A stretch of 64,000 nt of DNA, taken from positions 9,347,822 through 9,411,821 of the forward strand of contig NC_135158.1 of assembly GCF_050948215.1 (NCBI RefSeq). The letters are read 5' to 3'. Both the position numbers and the translations under genes were made by a program. Each line of letters opens with the position of its first letter. Within the stretch, counting starts at the first letter, position 1. Positions 1-11,665 of this stretch are shown in pieces. The DNA is from Halictus rubicundus (Eukaryota; Arthropoda; Insecta; Hymenoptera; Halictidae). Under the pieces are notes generated by a model. It was not told the origin of the DNA, did not search any database, and saw only the letters and a program-made list of their open reading frames with translations.

Positions 1-1850
1 GAAGACGTCCATCTGTCTGGATATCCATGAATCAACGGAGAACTTTCATTGAGAGGAAGTAACATGTCCGTTTCGAGCGATGAATGTTACACGTTACAGA
101 AGAGGCCTGTAACCTTCGACGAGTTTAAATTCAACTTAATAGGATGGAAAACAGTTTCGAGCGAGCCAGCTCTCGATAAGTCAAGCGCGTTGCACCTACC
201 CTCGAAGCTGAACTTTGAACAGGTAACGGGCATCGCGGAAAATTGCTTACCAAAGTAGAAATTAGAAACGCGTGCCGCTTTGAAGCTGAGGGGCTGCGAA
301 CTTTTCAAGCGGGGCACCCCCGGTTCGAGCTATAAACCCCCGGAATACAGGGGCAAAGACACGTACGGCGCAATCGAACCCTGGAGGAGAGGCGCCGGTG
401 ATCAGCTGCCTCAAAAGACGCTAAATATCCCTAGCGGGGATAGCATCGGGTTTCCAGAGTGACGCAGCTGAGAAATTTTCAACCTAACCTCCCACGAAAT
501 GCCGGCCCCCGACTTTAACTGGAATTCGGGCGCAATGTGAATCGCATTTTTCCCTCTTTCCACGAGACCTGACGCTGGATTAAATTCGTTTAAGATTAAA
601 ATTCATCCAGTGTGCCTAAACGTTCCTTCTTCGCAGCGTAATACATTTCTTTGATTCTTTAAATGATAAATGCAGGGTGCGTTGAAGCAACGAAATTAAA
701 AGATCATTACATTTTAGAACTCCACAGGCTTTCTATCGTATTCTTCTGATTTCTTTTTCTAACGATTTTAAAAAGTTGAGAATAATACAACAGTATTCTC
801 CAATTCTTTAAATGCTTTTATATGGATAGCAAATTTATCTTGAAAATATGTAGCTCGATTGTTTTGGCTGCACAGGATAAAAAGATGTTTTCAGCTTCAT
901 TGTTTTGATAATAGAGGAGGAGAGCGAAAGTAATCGACAGATTTCGATAAAGAATCTTGCAGGGGATGGTCCTGGGGTCGTTTAAGAATGTCTGAACACC
1001 TCCGACGGTCTTATCTAGCAGGACGAACACAATGTAAAACTGGAAAACAATCTCAGCAGTCGTGAGGTGGGTTTCGAGAGGGTAGTCGCGAAAGTTTGTA
1101 TCGTTCCGACCTGGATATTCGGGTCGGGGGTGTTCCGAGGGTAAGAGATGGTTCGAGACAAGCCCAGAAAGAGCTTCCAGGCCAGAATAGATATTCCAAA
1201 GAAAAGTGTCGTGGTTTCTTGGGGAAGTTGGAGGCCTGCACGCGAATTTACGAGGGACGGTTAACGGCTTTAATGGCTCGTATCAATTTTCACGTCCCAA
1301 CGATTCCTGAATTAATCGATTCAGAAGTGGCTCTCGTGTACTGTTAAGATTTGGCTCGGGACTGATTCGAGAAACTCCACTCGCAGTTTCGTAATTATTC
1401 CCCCCGGCACTGTTCTTTCGGATGTGGCACACTCGATTGCGAATTTCTTGCCGATCTTGGCTGAATGGGACTTTTAAGAAATTTTTCGAATAGTGCTTCG
1501 AACGCTCTAAACCGGAAATAGTCCTGTAAAAGATCTTGGGATAAAGTAGCTCAGTAATTTTTGCTTTACACTTTAAATTCATAAAGTGCTTGTAATGTTA
1601 CGTTTTAAAGAAATAAATCTTAAACAACGAATAGCAACTTGCATTGAACTTTTTCTTTTTAATGTTCATGGTGAGTAGACTTGTCCAAAAAATATACTAC
1701 TCCACAAAATGAAAGGACCATCACGCAACGAATTTTTAAACTGTGCAGAGAAACTTGCATTTAGATAGGTTTGCAACCAATCTGAATGCCAACTGGTGCT
1801 CGATTCCAAGTTAAGTAGTAAATGTCGGCTATAGGTCCGACCTAAAGATC
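1..1850. other. Unclassified non-coding stretch
   Basis: No gene is supported here. The first 500 bases are fairly GC-rich and carry short open frames (for example 49-258 on +), none with a recognisable domain, signal peptide or splice-flanked exon pattern. From about 540 the DNA turns AT-rich. I see no transposon ends or RNA gene. Confidence 0.5.
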
Positions 1851-1910
1851 TTTCGAGTATGAGGTGGAACTCGCGTTAACTTTCGAGTATGAGGTGGAAC
1901 TCGCGTTAAC
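1851..1910. repeat. Exact 30-bp tandem duplication
   Basis: The 30 bases from 1851 to 1880 (beginning TTTCGAGTATGAGG) are repeated without change from 1881 to 1910, and a third copy begins (TTTCG) before the match ends. Both copies are identical, so the duplication is young compared with the degenerate repeats nearby, unless it is an assembly artefact. The unit has no match to the 29-31 bp minisatellite family that fills other parts of the window. Confidence 0.95.
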
Positions 1911-2740
1911 TTTCGGTGCCTCGGTGAGTAGTGCAGGTCAACGAATGATCAGAAACAACGGCCGAGCAGTCGGAATCAATAGTAAACATTAGATCGCGTC
2001 CAATCACTGGCATAACTCCGTGGAAGTCTTCGGCTGGCCGGACGAGTAACTGCGAGACAGCAATCAATACTTGAGCCGAACTCCCCGAGCAAATACTGGT
2101 GAACAATCATTAGTAGACTTCTCTGGAAGCGTGGCGATTACGGCCTCTGATTTCCAAGAGGAACTATCATCCGACGGCCATTTACCATTCCGATCTGTTG
2201 AATCGTATTCGCGATGCGAAATTAACGTGTTAGCGCATTGTTTTGAAAGTTCAAAATTCCCATTATCTTCGTGACATTGACGAACAATGAAGAATATTAT
2301 ACTTCATTGGATTTCAAACAGCCACGCCACGGCTCCTAATTTATTCCTATCGCGGAAGGCGGTGTCGCGATCGTGCCACATTCTTCCATTCCGATCATGC
2401 AATTTTCAAACGAAATTCAAATCACTTTGTCGGCCTTTCGTTTTAATATATTCAACATAACTTCATACTTTGCATGATAGTTTCGCGGAGACTTGCCCCG
2501 CGTTCCGGTATTTGCATGAAATTAAGTTTCCTTTTGTGACCATAATCTCGTTCTCTCTTCTCCACCGGAGGCTCCAACGTCGCACGACGTTTTTACAGCT
2601 TCCGTTTGAAAATATGACCTTCATAAAAGAGCTCTAACTCTGCGGGATTCGTGACGTGAAATAAAAACAAAATCGTTAAATAACGCGTATCGCAATGGAA
2701 ATGTTGCGTACAGCCACTTGGCCGACTAATAAAAGCGTTG
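1911..2740. other. Unclassified non-coding stretch
   Basis: Nothing recognisable. A 67-codon open frame at 2071-2274 (+) lacks any known motif. No repeats above background were seen before the minisatellite cluster that follows. Confidence 0.45.
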
Positions 2741-2946
2741 TTCTACTTATTTTCCGAGCGATCCTGATCTACTCGTCTGATCGATACCCACTTTATTCTA
2801 CTTGTCTTGTCAATCACTGCATTATTCTATCTGCTTGAGGAATATGATCTTATTCCATTCGTCCGATCAATGCTACATTGTTTCACTTGAGAGCTCGCTT
2901 CACGCATTATTCTACTTGTCTGATCAATAATTGCTATTATACTGGC
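2741..2946 (+). repeat. Minisatellite cluster A (29-bp form)
   Basis: About seven degenerate units recur at 28-29 bp. Typical units read CTACTTGTCTGATCAAT followed by about a dozen variable bases ending in TTATT; clear starts lie near 2743, 2769, 2798, 2827, 2855, 2884 and 2912. The TCTACT and GTCTGA blocks are conserved while the second half of the unit varies. This is the first of at least thirteen clusters of the same family in the window and the only one in the left 12 kb that lies on the + strand. Confidence 0.65.
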
Positions 2947-3151
2947 AAACAGAATTAATTGGAAATTGTATAATTGTCACTAGTGACATTTTGATGGAAA
3001 AATTGATGCGAGAGACGATCAGAGATCGAAGGGCCCGGCCGTGTCCTTCTTCACTGGGAAACGTGATTACAGTCGCCTCATAGATGCTATGCTTTGGAGA
3101 ATGTGTTTTATATGACTTCTTTCCAGGAGATCCGTATGAAGTCGTTTCGTA

Positions 3152-3505
3152 TAAGGGCTGTAATACGTGCGCCCTTCTATAAAGAAGCGCGCCCTTCGTT
3201 GAAGGCTACTTTTTACGTCTGTTCCTTCCCGGCATCTTCTATTGAAGATCATTCTCTAGAACTTCTTTTCAGGATGTTTAAATGGAAGTCTTTCTTGGAT
3301 GGACCACGTTTTTTATTCTTCTTATCTTGTGAAGGGTTCGTGCAAGCCCTTCAATAGAGAGCATATGTTGTTGTTGAACTCCGTTTCACTATGTGTTCTT
3401 GTAGAGATTTTTTTATGGGATACATATGCATAAAATCCTTCATCTCATTTCCCTTGAAGGGCTCTCGGTATCCAATCTTTTATGAAGGACTCAAGCATGC
3501 CCTTT
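3152..3505. repeat. Group of AAGGGC..GCCCTT imperfect palindromes
   Basis: At least three imperfect palindromes of 22-25 bp share a pattern of GAAGGGyTC, a short GCA-containing middle and GCCCTTC. They lie at 3152-3176, 3331-3352 and 3484-3505, with half copies near 3184-3214 and 3451-3465. Each could fold into a stem of six or seven pairs. Spacing is about 150-180 bp, so this may be a decayed tandem repeat of that length. A + strand open frame (3094-3357) runs through it but reads as an artefact of the repeat. Confidence 0.5.
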
Positions 3506-3509
3506 GTAG

Positions 3510-5979
3510 GTCAACAAGGTTCACAATATTTTTTCCTTGGCAACTTATAGTATCAAAACTGGATGCAGTCGAATTTTTTAAAGATTAGGTTTTGGCCCTC
3601 AAATAAAATTTTGTATAGTAATAAATTTTCGAAACGTTCTTGATCAACAATTTACGGGTAATTTTAGGTCGTCGCGTTATAAGACTTGCATCGTATGTAC
3701 CGCATACTAGGACTCACTAAAACGATTTCAAGAAACTTACAACGGCTTCAGAGCTAAACTGAAAGTATATGAAACTTCGTTTGAAGGTCCTCAAGAAGGA
3801 CCACGAAAAACACAGGAAGCAGCCAAACGCGAACGAAGAAGCTTCTTAGATTCGAGGCGTGCTCCCGAAATTCCCGGCAAAAGATTTTTGAGGGGGGAAT
3901 TACGGGATACGCGGGGGCCACATCAATTTATCGTTTACGTTGGCTGGTCGGTTTAGCCGAGGCTGAGCTAACATCCTGGCCAAGGATTCGGAGCGGCGTG
4001 TACATATCGAATTCCGAGTAGCCGCCGACGATTCGCGGGAAATTGGAAAAGTTACCTTTTATCGAGTCGGTTTCGCCGCAGGGAGAGGATGCGCAGCTAC
4101 CCCTCCCTCGCCGACCACCCGCGCACCCCGTCGTCGAGAAAAATATTTTATTGGAGATTGGAAAACATTGCGGACAAAAACGACGAATTCCAGTTCCCGA
4201 GATTCTCTCGGTCGGCTTTCCGCGAAGCTCCTGCTTCGCCCGAGACCGAACCGTTCTCCGCAACTTTTTCCATATTACGGGAAATAAAGCGTCGTTAACT
4301 GTTAGAAACTGTTCCATAATGTGCGGCGCGCGTGAAACTGCATGCTATCAACGGGCGAACCGTTTATAGAGCTTTTGTCGATGCGCGTCGAACAGTTCAG
4401 CTTGCGGTCGTTATAGCGCTGTCAATTGTGCTGAAAGTTTGGGTTTGAAAATGAAAACTTTGAATAAACGATTCGCATTTCCATAAACCAAAAGGACGTT
4501 CTCAGCACATTCTCACATAACCCGTACTCGAATCCGACAGCTTTAATTCGTGTTTAGTTGAAAACTCTCGGGCTTGCAGAAAATTAACACATTAATTGCG
4601 AAGGGAGTAACGCGAGATCTTATGAGTTATGCGACCGGGGACCGGTGTGTCGCTTAGCGTATTAAGTTCGCCAAAGTTGCTCCATTATCTTCTGGACTTT
4701 TGATGTTTGCGACTCTCCAAGCCAGCCCATTGATTACACTATTGTGTGTGAAAGGAAGTTATTAATATCTGTCTGTGTTAACTTAGTTGCGACCTCTCCG
4801 GGCCAATGGAAATACTACTGTGAACAAACTTTGGACACAGATGTTTTACGTAGTTGGTATGTTTACAACTGCAAAACTAAACGTTGTTCTCCAGTTGAAA
4901 AAGCATCTGGACCCTAGATGTAATGTTTATGAAATTTCAATACTAATACATTATATTGAAAGGACAGATAAATAAACCTCACCTCTATTTTCAGTACATT
5001 TTAATGATTTTAAATTGCATTCGTGTACGAATTTTCAAACTTTTACAAATTCGACGACAGTCATAAACTCCCGGAAAGTAATGAACAAAAATTTTGTTCT
5101 TTTTGGGCCATTGTTGTACGAGGAAAACGTTTCGCGTCACAGCGAAGTGGTTCAATTGAGGAGCCATAACCAGGTATTGAAACGAGAATCGTCGTTATGG
5201 CGGACCATCAATCATGCACGGCGAATGAGATCCGTATCGAAACCACTTTAACATTTGGCAGGTTATCTTCCGCCGTTGGTGGACTCGCGAAATATTTCAC
5301 GCAGCGCTGCCCGGGCAGGTGCGCAGCGCAAAAAGCGTAACAAGTTCTAGCAGGGTAGAAGGCACGGCAAACATTCTCGTTCTCCTGCCGGGAGCCGTGG
5401 AAATATTGCTTGTAAATTTCCAGCGGACGGACCAGTATATCTTGTCGCCCCCTTCGGCCGGGTTGATTTACTCCGCGTTCATTTTTTTTCCTCCGTACGC
5501 GTTTTAACGATAACTTCGGCCGGCACCGGGATTTTCGTTCGCCCGCGCGCCACCGTAAATCCGTTACTCCCGTGACACCGCGCGTTTCCGATTACATCTG
5601 CGAGCTCATGATTATTTATTCGCTGACATCGGGCATATACAATCATTAAACGCAACGTCGCGCAGCTCGGCGCACGAGTTCGTTATTTGCTTGGATATCA
5701 CGCGAAATTACAAACAAGTCGCCGCGACGTCGAGCCCGAAATCGAAATTATGCCAGCGAAAGCGCGGATTTATCGCCTAAATTAATCTATATCGAGAGTG
5801 ACAGTGGTAACGAGAAGAAGTGGGTGAATTTTGGTCACTGTTTGTACTGCGAATTGTAAAATATGTGGGACGCAAAGTATTTTACGATGACTGCTCTTCT
5901 TTCAGAACAACTGTTCTCAGATGCTAAGATGAAGGAGCTTTAAATTAAGCGCGTGGAGTATGCCGTTTTCACATAAGAA
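3510..5979. other. Unclassified stretch with GC-rich blocks
   Basis: No gene is supported. GC-rich, CpG-rich blocks lie near 4050-4300 and 5280-5760 and hold overlapping open frames on both strands (such as 4043-4369 + and 3928-4317 -), the usual result of low stop density. A possible short TTAA element at 4588-4661 is listed separately. The rest is AT-rich and featureless to me. Confidence 0.45.
4588..4661. mobile_element. Possible decayed TTAA-flanked MITE
   Basis: A 74-bp segment lies between TTAA at 4584-4587 and TTAA at 4662-4665. The left end begins CACATTAATTGCG; the right end, read inward on the other strand, begins TACGCTAAGCGAC, a partial match. The centre holds a GC-rich palindrome (ACCGGGGACCGGT, 4634-4646). 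The terminal match is weak and TTAA is common, so this is only a candidate. Confidence 0.25.
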
Positions 5980-6165
5980 AGGCAGTCGAGGCCAGTTTTG
6001 AGACAGACAAGTAGTGCAAATGAGTTTCAAGTCGGACCAATAGAGCACAGTTCTAAATGGAGCAAGTGGTACAAGTCAGTTTCAAATGAGACAAGTAGAA
6101 GAGACCAATACTCAACGAGTAGTATAGGCCAGCCTTAAAGGAGACATAGAATTGGCCAGCTCCGT
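5980..6165 (-). repeat. Minisatellite cluster B (29-30 bp form, reverse)
   Basis: Five to six units at 24-30 bp spacing. On the + strand they read like GACAAGTAGTGCAAATGAG or GAGCAAGTGGTACAAGTCAG, so the family core (TCTACTTGTC, GACTTGT) is on the minus strand. Unit starts are near 6005, 6034, 6059, 6089, 6116 and 6140. A TTTCAAATGAG-like segment between cores is shared by at least two units. Confidence 0.6.
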
Positions 6166-7593
6166 TTCCTCAAAGCGTACAAAACGAACGTGGTGCAATA
6201 ACAAGTTAAAATTCGATTGCCCGAGAATTCTCATCACCGTGAGTGCGAACTCGGCGAAAACAGTCTTGAATTAATTCGCCATCATCGGTGACGCGTTCTC
6301 ACCGGCCAAACGGTCTTCATGCCAGCAGAACCGCGGCCGCATCAAAACGCGTTTACCACCATTTATCAAGCGCTGTAATTTTCGCGTGCCACGAATATTT
6401 TCGCGCGCCGTTCCGTGATCATAGGTCGCGTACGAAAGCTGTAGCCGACGGCCACTATGAATCCCCGTGGCCGGATGTTTCATGCATGAAACCGTCTTCT
6501 CGGAACATCGCGGCGGATTCTCGAGTCAACATTTCACGCATCCGACCGAGAAGATCCATACATTTTTCAGGCTCTTGCGTTCCCTCGAATAAGCAATTCC
6601 AGCCGATTGATTGCATTGAATTAAAGATGTGTTTTCGAACTGTTTTCGCGACATTAGCTCGTCGGGAATGTTCAATATCTCTTGTGCGGAGTACGTTTTC
6701 GATTTTCGGCGTCGCTGACGGCGGACGAATTTGCTCGAAGAAGCCGTAGATCGCGATTCTGCTTCGATAACCGAGAAAATCGCGATCGCGACACGGCGGC
6801 CGCAGGAATTCGCGAGCTGTCGCCGTTGTTTCGAAAACAATTTAAACTTGCCCACAGCTCGACGAAGACGCAACCGGGTAGATCGAACGAGTACCAGGAA
6901 GTGACTAGCGCCCGGAATTTCCGGGGAAATTCTTCGCAATCCGGTGCAGAACTTCCTGATTTGTGGGATCCAAGCTCCCCACGACGCTGCCACCCCATTA
7001 TGCGAGCCTACCCCCCGGGAAAAGTGGTAAACAAGCTGACTGTGACGACTTATATGATCAACCCTCTCTGCCTCCGCGAGATTTTATTCGAGCGCCGATA
7101 AAGCTACTTTGAAGGGGATGCTGAAATGGCAGCGCTCCGCACTGAATCGAGCAAATGCGAATAAATATGAATATTTTGAGGCGGAGGATTGCAGAAATCT
7201 CCCGGAAAATACTCGGCTATTTGTACACCGTGAATTATGAAATAAATAAGACGAACGCTTTGTTTTCAACGCACAGATACGCTTTTATGGCTTATTTGTG
7301 CGTCCTCAATTGTTGCTGTATTGAAATACAAGCGGGAATGTGCTGTTTTAGTAGATTGCGAATTTTGATGTGGATTATTCTGAATAAAGGGCAGATATTT
7401 TATACACAAAAATCCTGTTCCTACATACACGTCCACATTTATCAAAGGTCTGTAGAAAATAGCTAGAAAATATATTTGAGATAGCACAATGTAACGTGAT
7501 ATGATAGAAATGTTGTACAGCACTTTATATTAGGTACGGGATTTACTTAATTATTTAATTACGTATATGGACAATTTGTATTTCCACTTGTAC
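6166..7593. other. Unclassified stretch, GC-rich centre
   Basis: No gene is supported. The block near 6250-7090 is CpG-rich and carries overlapping frames of 108-155 codons on both strands with no recognisable domains. After 7090 the DNA becomes AT-rich. Confidence 0.45.
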
Positions 7594-7620
7594 TCTGTAT
7601 TTGTATTTGTATTTGCATTT
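7594..7620 (+). repeat. Short TATTTG hexamer repeat
   Basis: Four imperfect tandem copies of TATTTG (the last is CATTT) form a short low-complexity run next to the hairpin at 7625-7651. Confidence 0.8.
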
Positions 7621-7624
7621 CTGT

Positions 7625-7651
7625 TTCGGTTCAACTAATTGTTGAACCGAA
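7625..7651. repeat. Perfect hairpin, 11-bp stem
   Basis: TTCGGTTCAAC (7625-7635) is followed by the loop TAATT and the exact reverse complement GTTGAACCGAA (7641-7651). No conserved transposon end or known microRNA sequence was recognised in it. It could be a relic of a foldback element or a chance inverted repeat. Confidence 0.85.
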
Positions 7652-7751
7652 CTATTTACATTTCGACAATTACATTTCAGCGCGAATTTGCCAGCAGCGA
7701 GATTTAATAAGGATCAATTTCGGCTGTTTCCGTAAAACGATGAGATCGTTG

Positions 7752-7965
7752 TCACAGCGAGTAGCGAGATAAGAAAATTAATGATCAGACAAGTGAGTGA
7801 AGCTCAGTCACTGTCAAATCAGTAGAACAAGCATTAGGTTTCCGGGCGAGCAAGTAGAACAATACCGGTTTGAGGGAGATGAGTCAGATATAACGTGCTG
7901 GCAGGAGAATGACAGAGAAGCTCATTAAGTAGAAACCAGTTTCTATGTCAGCAGATATCAGACAC
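7752..7965 (-). repeat. Minisatellite cluster C (reverse)
   Basis: Degenerate copies of the family on the minus strand, visible as CAGACAAGTGAGTGAAG, CAGTAGAACAAG, GCAAGTAGAACAATACC, GAGTCAGATATAACG and TTAAGTAGAAACCAG. Spacing is irregular, with a most common value near 30 bp. More decayed than clusters B and D. Confidence 0.5.
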
Positions 7966-9133
7966 TCAACTTTGTATTAAAGGGATAGTACTACTTATAA
8001 TTCCATACTGATCATTAAATATGCATGGTTAGAAAGTGTTCTTTCAAAATAGATTATCACTATTCTTAAAAAAGCTGAACTAGTCAAATAGAATGGTAAA
8101 TAAACAAAACAAAAGTTTCTTTTCCAATATTTTCTATACAAAATTTGATATCTGAACATGTCCTGACACGAATAAAAAAGTTTCCGACTTGGTGCAAGTA
8201 TTGGATTATTCGTAGGATATCAAATTTACGAAATTTTTTGAAACCCGAGATGACATTGTACGAAGCTCGCGTTTCAGCAAATAAAACAGCAAAGGGCTTT
8301 CATGATACCGTATTATGATGCATCGTACGTCATTCCAAACTCCGTACATTGTCTGGAAAGTTTGTTCGTACGACGAACAGTTTGCGAGTAATTTGAGGTT
8401 GTCAGGCGAGACGACAAGGAGCCAGCACAAGAGATACACTCGAAAGAAAGTAAACAGCGCAGCAAGCCCTGTGGCGAGGCGGTTCAACCAGATATTCAAT
8501 TGTTAGGGGTTCGGGTTTCACGGTAAGTGACAAATTTTTCCTCTCTGCTTTCTGATTATCGAGTGCAGACGTCACAATGCACACAACAGAAGAACTGGTG
8601 TCATCGAAAAGAAATTGCTCGATACTATTGACAAATTGCACAGAAGAACCGTATAATAGCCAATTAAATTACGTAGAACAAAATTGAATAAAGTCAGGAA
8701 CATGATCAACAAAACAAAACTGATATAATTCAATTTGTATCAGAGTCTCTAAATAAGTAGAATACATTTCTTGAAACGAAACCAGTACGTTTCTGGTACA
8801 ATCTAAGTTGATAAATTGATGTCATTATTTATCTGTACTCGTACTTTAAATTGTACAATGAAATTAGTATGAAAGGATAGTTGGAACCCGAGCCAGTATA
8901 CACAGCTCAGCAAAACAAATGTATAAAAATTGTTTTTCTTCGGGCAAATAGATTCGAAGGACAGTCGATAGTCAACCAAGTGGAATGGGAATCGATTTCC
9001 AGCCAAAAATGTAGAATGGTGGCGTTTCCGCCGAGTAAGGAGAATGCAGAAAAAGACATCACCAGACTCAAACTATAAATGAAACCAGGCCATTTTTGAC
9101 AAATTCCACGGATCGAAGAAGTTACTTTTACTC
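7966..9133. other. Unclassified AT-rich stretch
   Basis: No gene or known element was recognised. A 97-codon minus-strand frame (8206-8499) is hydrophobic near its start but has no family match that I can name. Isolated single copies of the AGTAGAA motif (near 8666 and 9011) may be lone minisatellite units. Confidence 0.45.
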
Positions 9134-9562
9134 GGTCAAGTGGATTAAGCGTCGCTCTGCAATCTGCAAGTAGAACGAGGCAGGCCTAGTCAGACACGAT
9201 GGTAAGATTTCAGAGAAATATTTTTATTTTAAAATGTGTTCGAAGTAGTATAAGTCAGTTATACGTAAATTAATTATCGTTAAAACAAAAAGTAGAAAAA
9301 AACAACCATTAATCTTGCACGAAAATATTATTTAATGCTCAGGTAGAGCAAGTGGAACGAGTCAGTCTTCGATCAGACGGACAAATTTTCAACAACCGAG
9401 TGGACAAAGACGAGCATTAACTAAATAAGTTCGTAAGCCAAGCAAACCTGAGTTTCGCAGAAAATCTTTAGATCAATAAAACAAGTGGGACAAGTCAGTA
9501 TCGGGTGAGGCAAGTAGTACAACCATACAATATAGACTCCATTAGATGAAAAATAGAACAAA
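9134..9562 (-). repeat. Minisatellite cluster D (reverse), duplicated with E
   Basis: Minus-strand copies of the family, seen on + as CAAGTAGAACGAGGCAG, GAAGTAGTATAAGTCAG, GAGCAAGTGGAACGAGTCAG, CAAGTGGGACAAGTCAG and GCAAGTAGTACAACC. The part from 9227 to 9562 aligns along most of its length with 11666-11942, including stretches that are not core units (CATTAGATGAAAAATAGA here, CATTAGACCAAAAATAGA there). The pair therefore looks like one larger duplicated block. Confidence 0.6.
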
Positions 9563-10240
9563 TGGTCGAAATTACGAAATGGAGGAACGAAGGCGGCTTC
9601 CAGCATCTGGAAGATTTCCTCTGGAACCAATTGGGAATGACAATGACCGAGGATCATTAAGAAAAGAGAGACCAGCTGTTTCTCGGCAGATTTATCCTGT
9701 TCTACGTGTTTCCGTGGAAATTGCCGATCGGGCCGGCAGAAAACAGCGGAAATTCCACGGGGAGGAAACTTGAAGGAGCGTTTAGTATCCGAGCCGTCGA
9801 TTTTGCTCGCCGGGGAGACGCCAGCTGGGCCACAGAGATTCCGTGGCTGGTATGCGCGGGCCTCGAGATTCTTCGTAGGCTGCTCCCTCGCGAGAATTCG
9901 AGCCGCGACTCGCGCGACGTATCGAGTTCTCGCTTTAATGAAGAAGCATCGCCGCCTCGGTTTCATTAGAAACCGTCGAAAGCTAAACGACAGGGGTGGA
10001 GCATCGCGAACGCTGTCGTTCGCCGTCCCAGCTCGGGCTTCTTCGTGTTTACTCACATGAAACATCCCCCGAACAATCTGACACCGAATTCCGCGAAACT
10101 TTGCTGATTCGGGGATTATGGGCACCGTATCTTTGAGATTCTCGCGGAAAGCGAGACAAGATTGTTTTGTCACAATAACTAGAACATATGGAATAACATT
10201 TCTTAGTCGAGACTTATTCCCCTCGAAAATTCAGTACAGA
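9563..10240. other. GC-rich stretch with the window's longest open frame
   Basis: A minus-strand frame of 250 codons (9421-10173) covers this CpG-rich block but continues into minisatellite cluster D, which argues against a real protein. Two + frames of 87-96 codons overlap it. No domain was recognised. I treat it as a chance open frame. Confidence 0.5.
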
Positions 10241-10299
10241 ACTTTGTTGATTTACAGATCAACAAAGTGAGAATTACGCGTAGTGTCCTGGAACACTAC
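10241..10299. repeat. Two adjacent perfect hairpins
   Basis: ACTTTGTTGAT (10241-10251), loop TTACAG, then ATCAACAAAGT (10258-10268) form an 11-bp stem. Twelve bases later GTAGTGT (10280-10286), loop CCTGGA, then ACACTAC (10293-10299) form a 7-bp stem. Tandem hairpins are found in some transposon ends and structured RNAs, but I recognise no family here. Confidence 0.75.
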
Positions 10300-11665
10300 C
10301 TTGTTTAATTAAAAAATGTAGAATCAAATTTTTATCTGAGAGCTAGTTCTACGAATACTCGAGTTTGGAAATTACTGAGGCGTTTGTATAATTTGTATAA
10401 CGTGATAATGATAGTTCTTTGAGACACATAATTACGCAGATGTCGTGTGTGAACGCGAATAAAATGCTCTTAATAAATAGACAGACGGCAATTTTCACCG
10501 TGCAAATTCGCCTGGCAAACGAACGCTTGAATTTCATATTGCTCGAAGGCGTGTTCATTATTTCCGCATGCGCGAATGCTTATAAATATTGACAGTGGTA
10601 CGATATTAGTAGGTTTATGCAGTAATTCGATATAACTTGGTGCTCTAGACATGCTGAAATTAAGAGCAAACAGTTAATATAACGTACCACGGTTTGCATT
10701 CATTTTAAGTGGAAACGGCAAACTGTGATCAGACGTGTTCATCAAAAAGCTTGGTCGGGCAACTGTTGCTTAAACCTAATTTCTTTTAAAAACGAGAATC
10801 GTATGAAAGAGATTAAATTATATGTTATTAATATTAATATTAATTATATGTTCAATTTATTTATTTACACAAGATAACCGAATCTTCATAATGGATCGAT
10901 TTAATCCTCGTATTCAGGTAATCACCGTATTACTGGTGTGCCGATGACGTCGTGCCGAGTTTATTAACCAATTATGGGATCTTGTCTGTAATTCGATTGC
11001 AATACACGCGAACTGTGAATGTTAAATTACTTTCAACGTTTCTGTGATAAGAAATTTAATTACATTTCCCAGCTTATTTCTGGAATGAAGCAAATGGGGA
11101 ATGTTCCTCCGACAAATTATGCACGAAGTTTACTCTGAGCTTCGATTTGATAATGCGATTGTCGTGCTTACCGTGACGGTGCCGCGTGTATCGTGTGTAC
11201 TTGGAGTTGACTGGAGTGTCAATCAATAATAATATTGTTCACTCCACTATTCCACAATCAGCGTCGTTGGAAAGCGTTTCTATTACCGTTTCGATGGACG
11301 CTCGAGAACGGATTTCATGGAATCTGGAAGAACGCTCTGTTTTCTAGGAAAACATCCCCTTTTATTCGGACCCTCGACGATTGAATCGATATTACTCGCT
11401 CAAAGCACTTCCATTATTTCGTGCACTTTTTATTCTGGCCCCCTTGTGCTCGAGGCTCCATCAAATTTGATCGAATTCTCTTCCCCGAACTACTGTAATC
11501 GAACTTGTTACTTGAAATAACGATCGCAAACCTAACACAGAAGAAAATAAGCAAAGACAATCATTCACGGGACAATTACGACAAGACAATCATTGTATCA
11601 ATGATAAGTATATTGCGAATTTTATGCATTTATGATAAAAGGGTATTCTCGAAGGGATTTCTCAA
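10300..11665. other. Unclassified AT-rich stretch
   Basis: No gene or known element was recognised. The run near 10825-10850 is a low-complexity ATTAAT palindrome. Short open frames (11317-11520 +, 11505-11732 +) have no recognisable features. Confidence 0.45.

Noticed and set aside
311..345. GGTTCGAGC resembling a tRNA B box
   Set aside because: No matching A box, acceptor stem or cloverleaf could be drawn around it.
8206..8499. Hydrophobic 97-codon minus frame as a possible receptor fragment
   Set aside because: No conserved residues of any insect receptor family could be identified, and there are no splice-flanked neighbours.
9421..10173. 250-codon minus-strand open frame, the longest in the window
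   Set aside because: It runs from a CpG-rich block into minisatellite cluster D, has no recognisable domain, and overlaps frames on the other strand.
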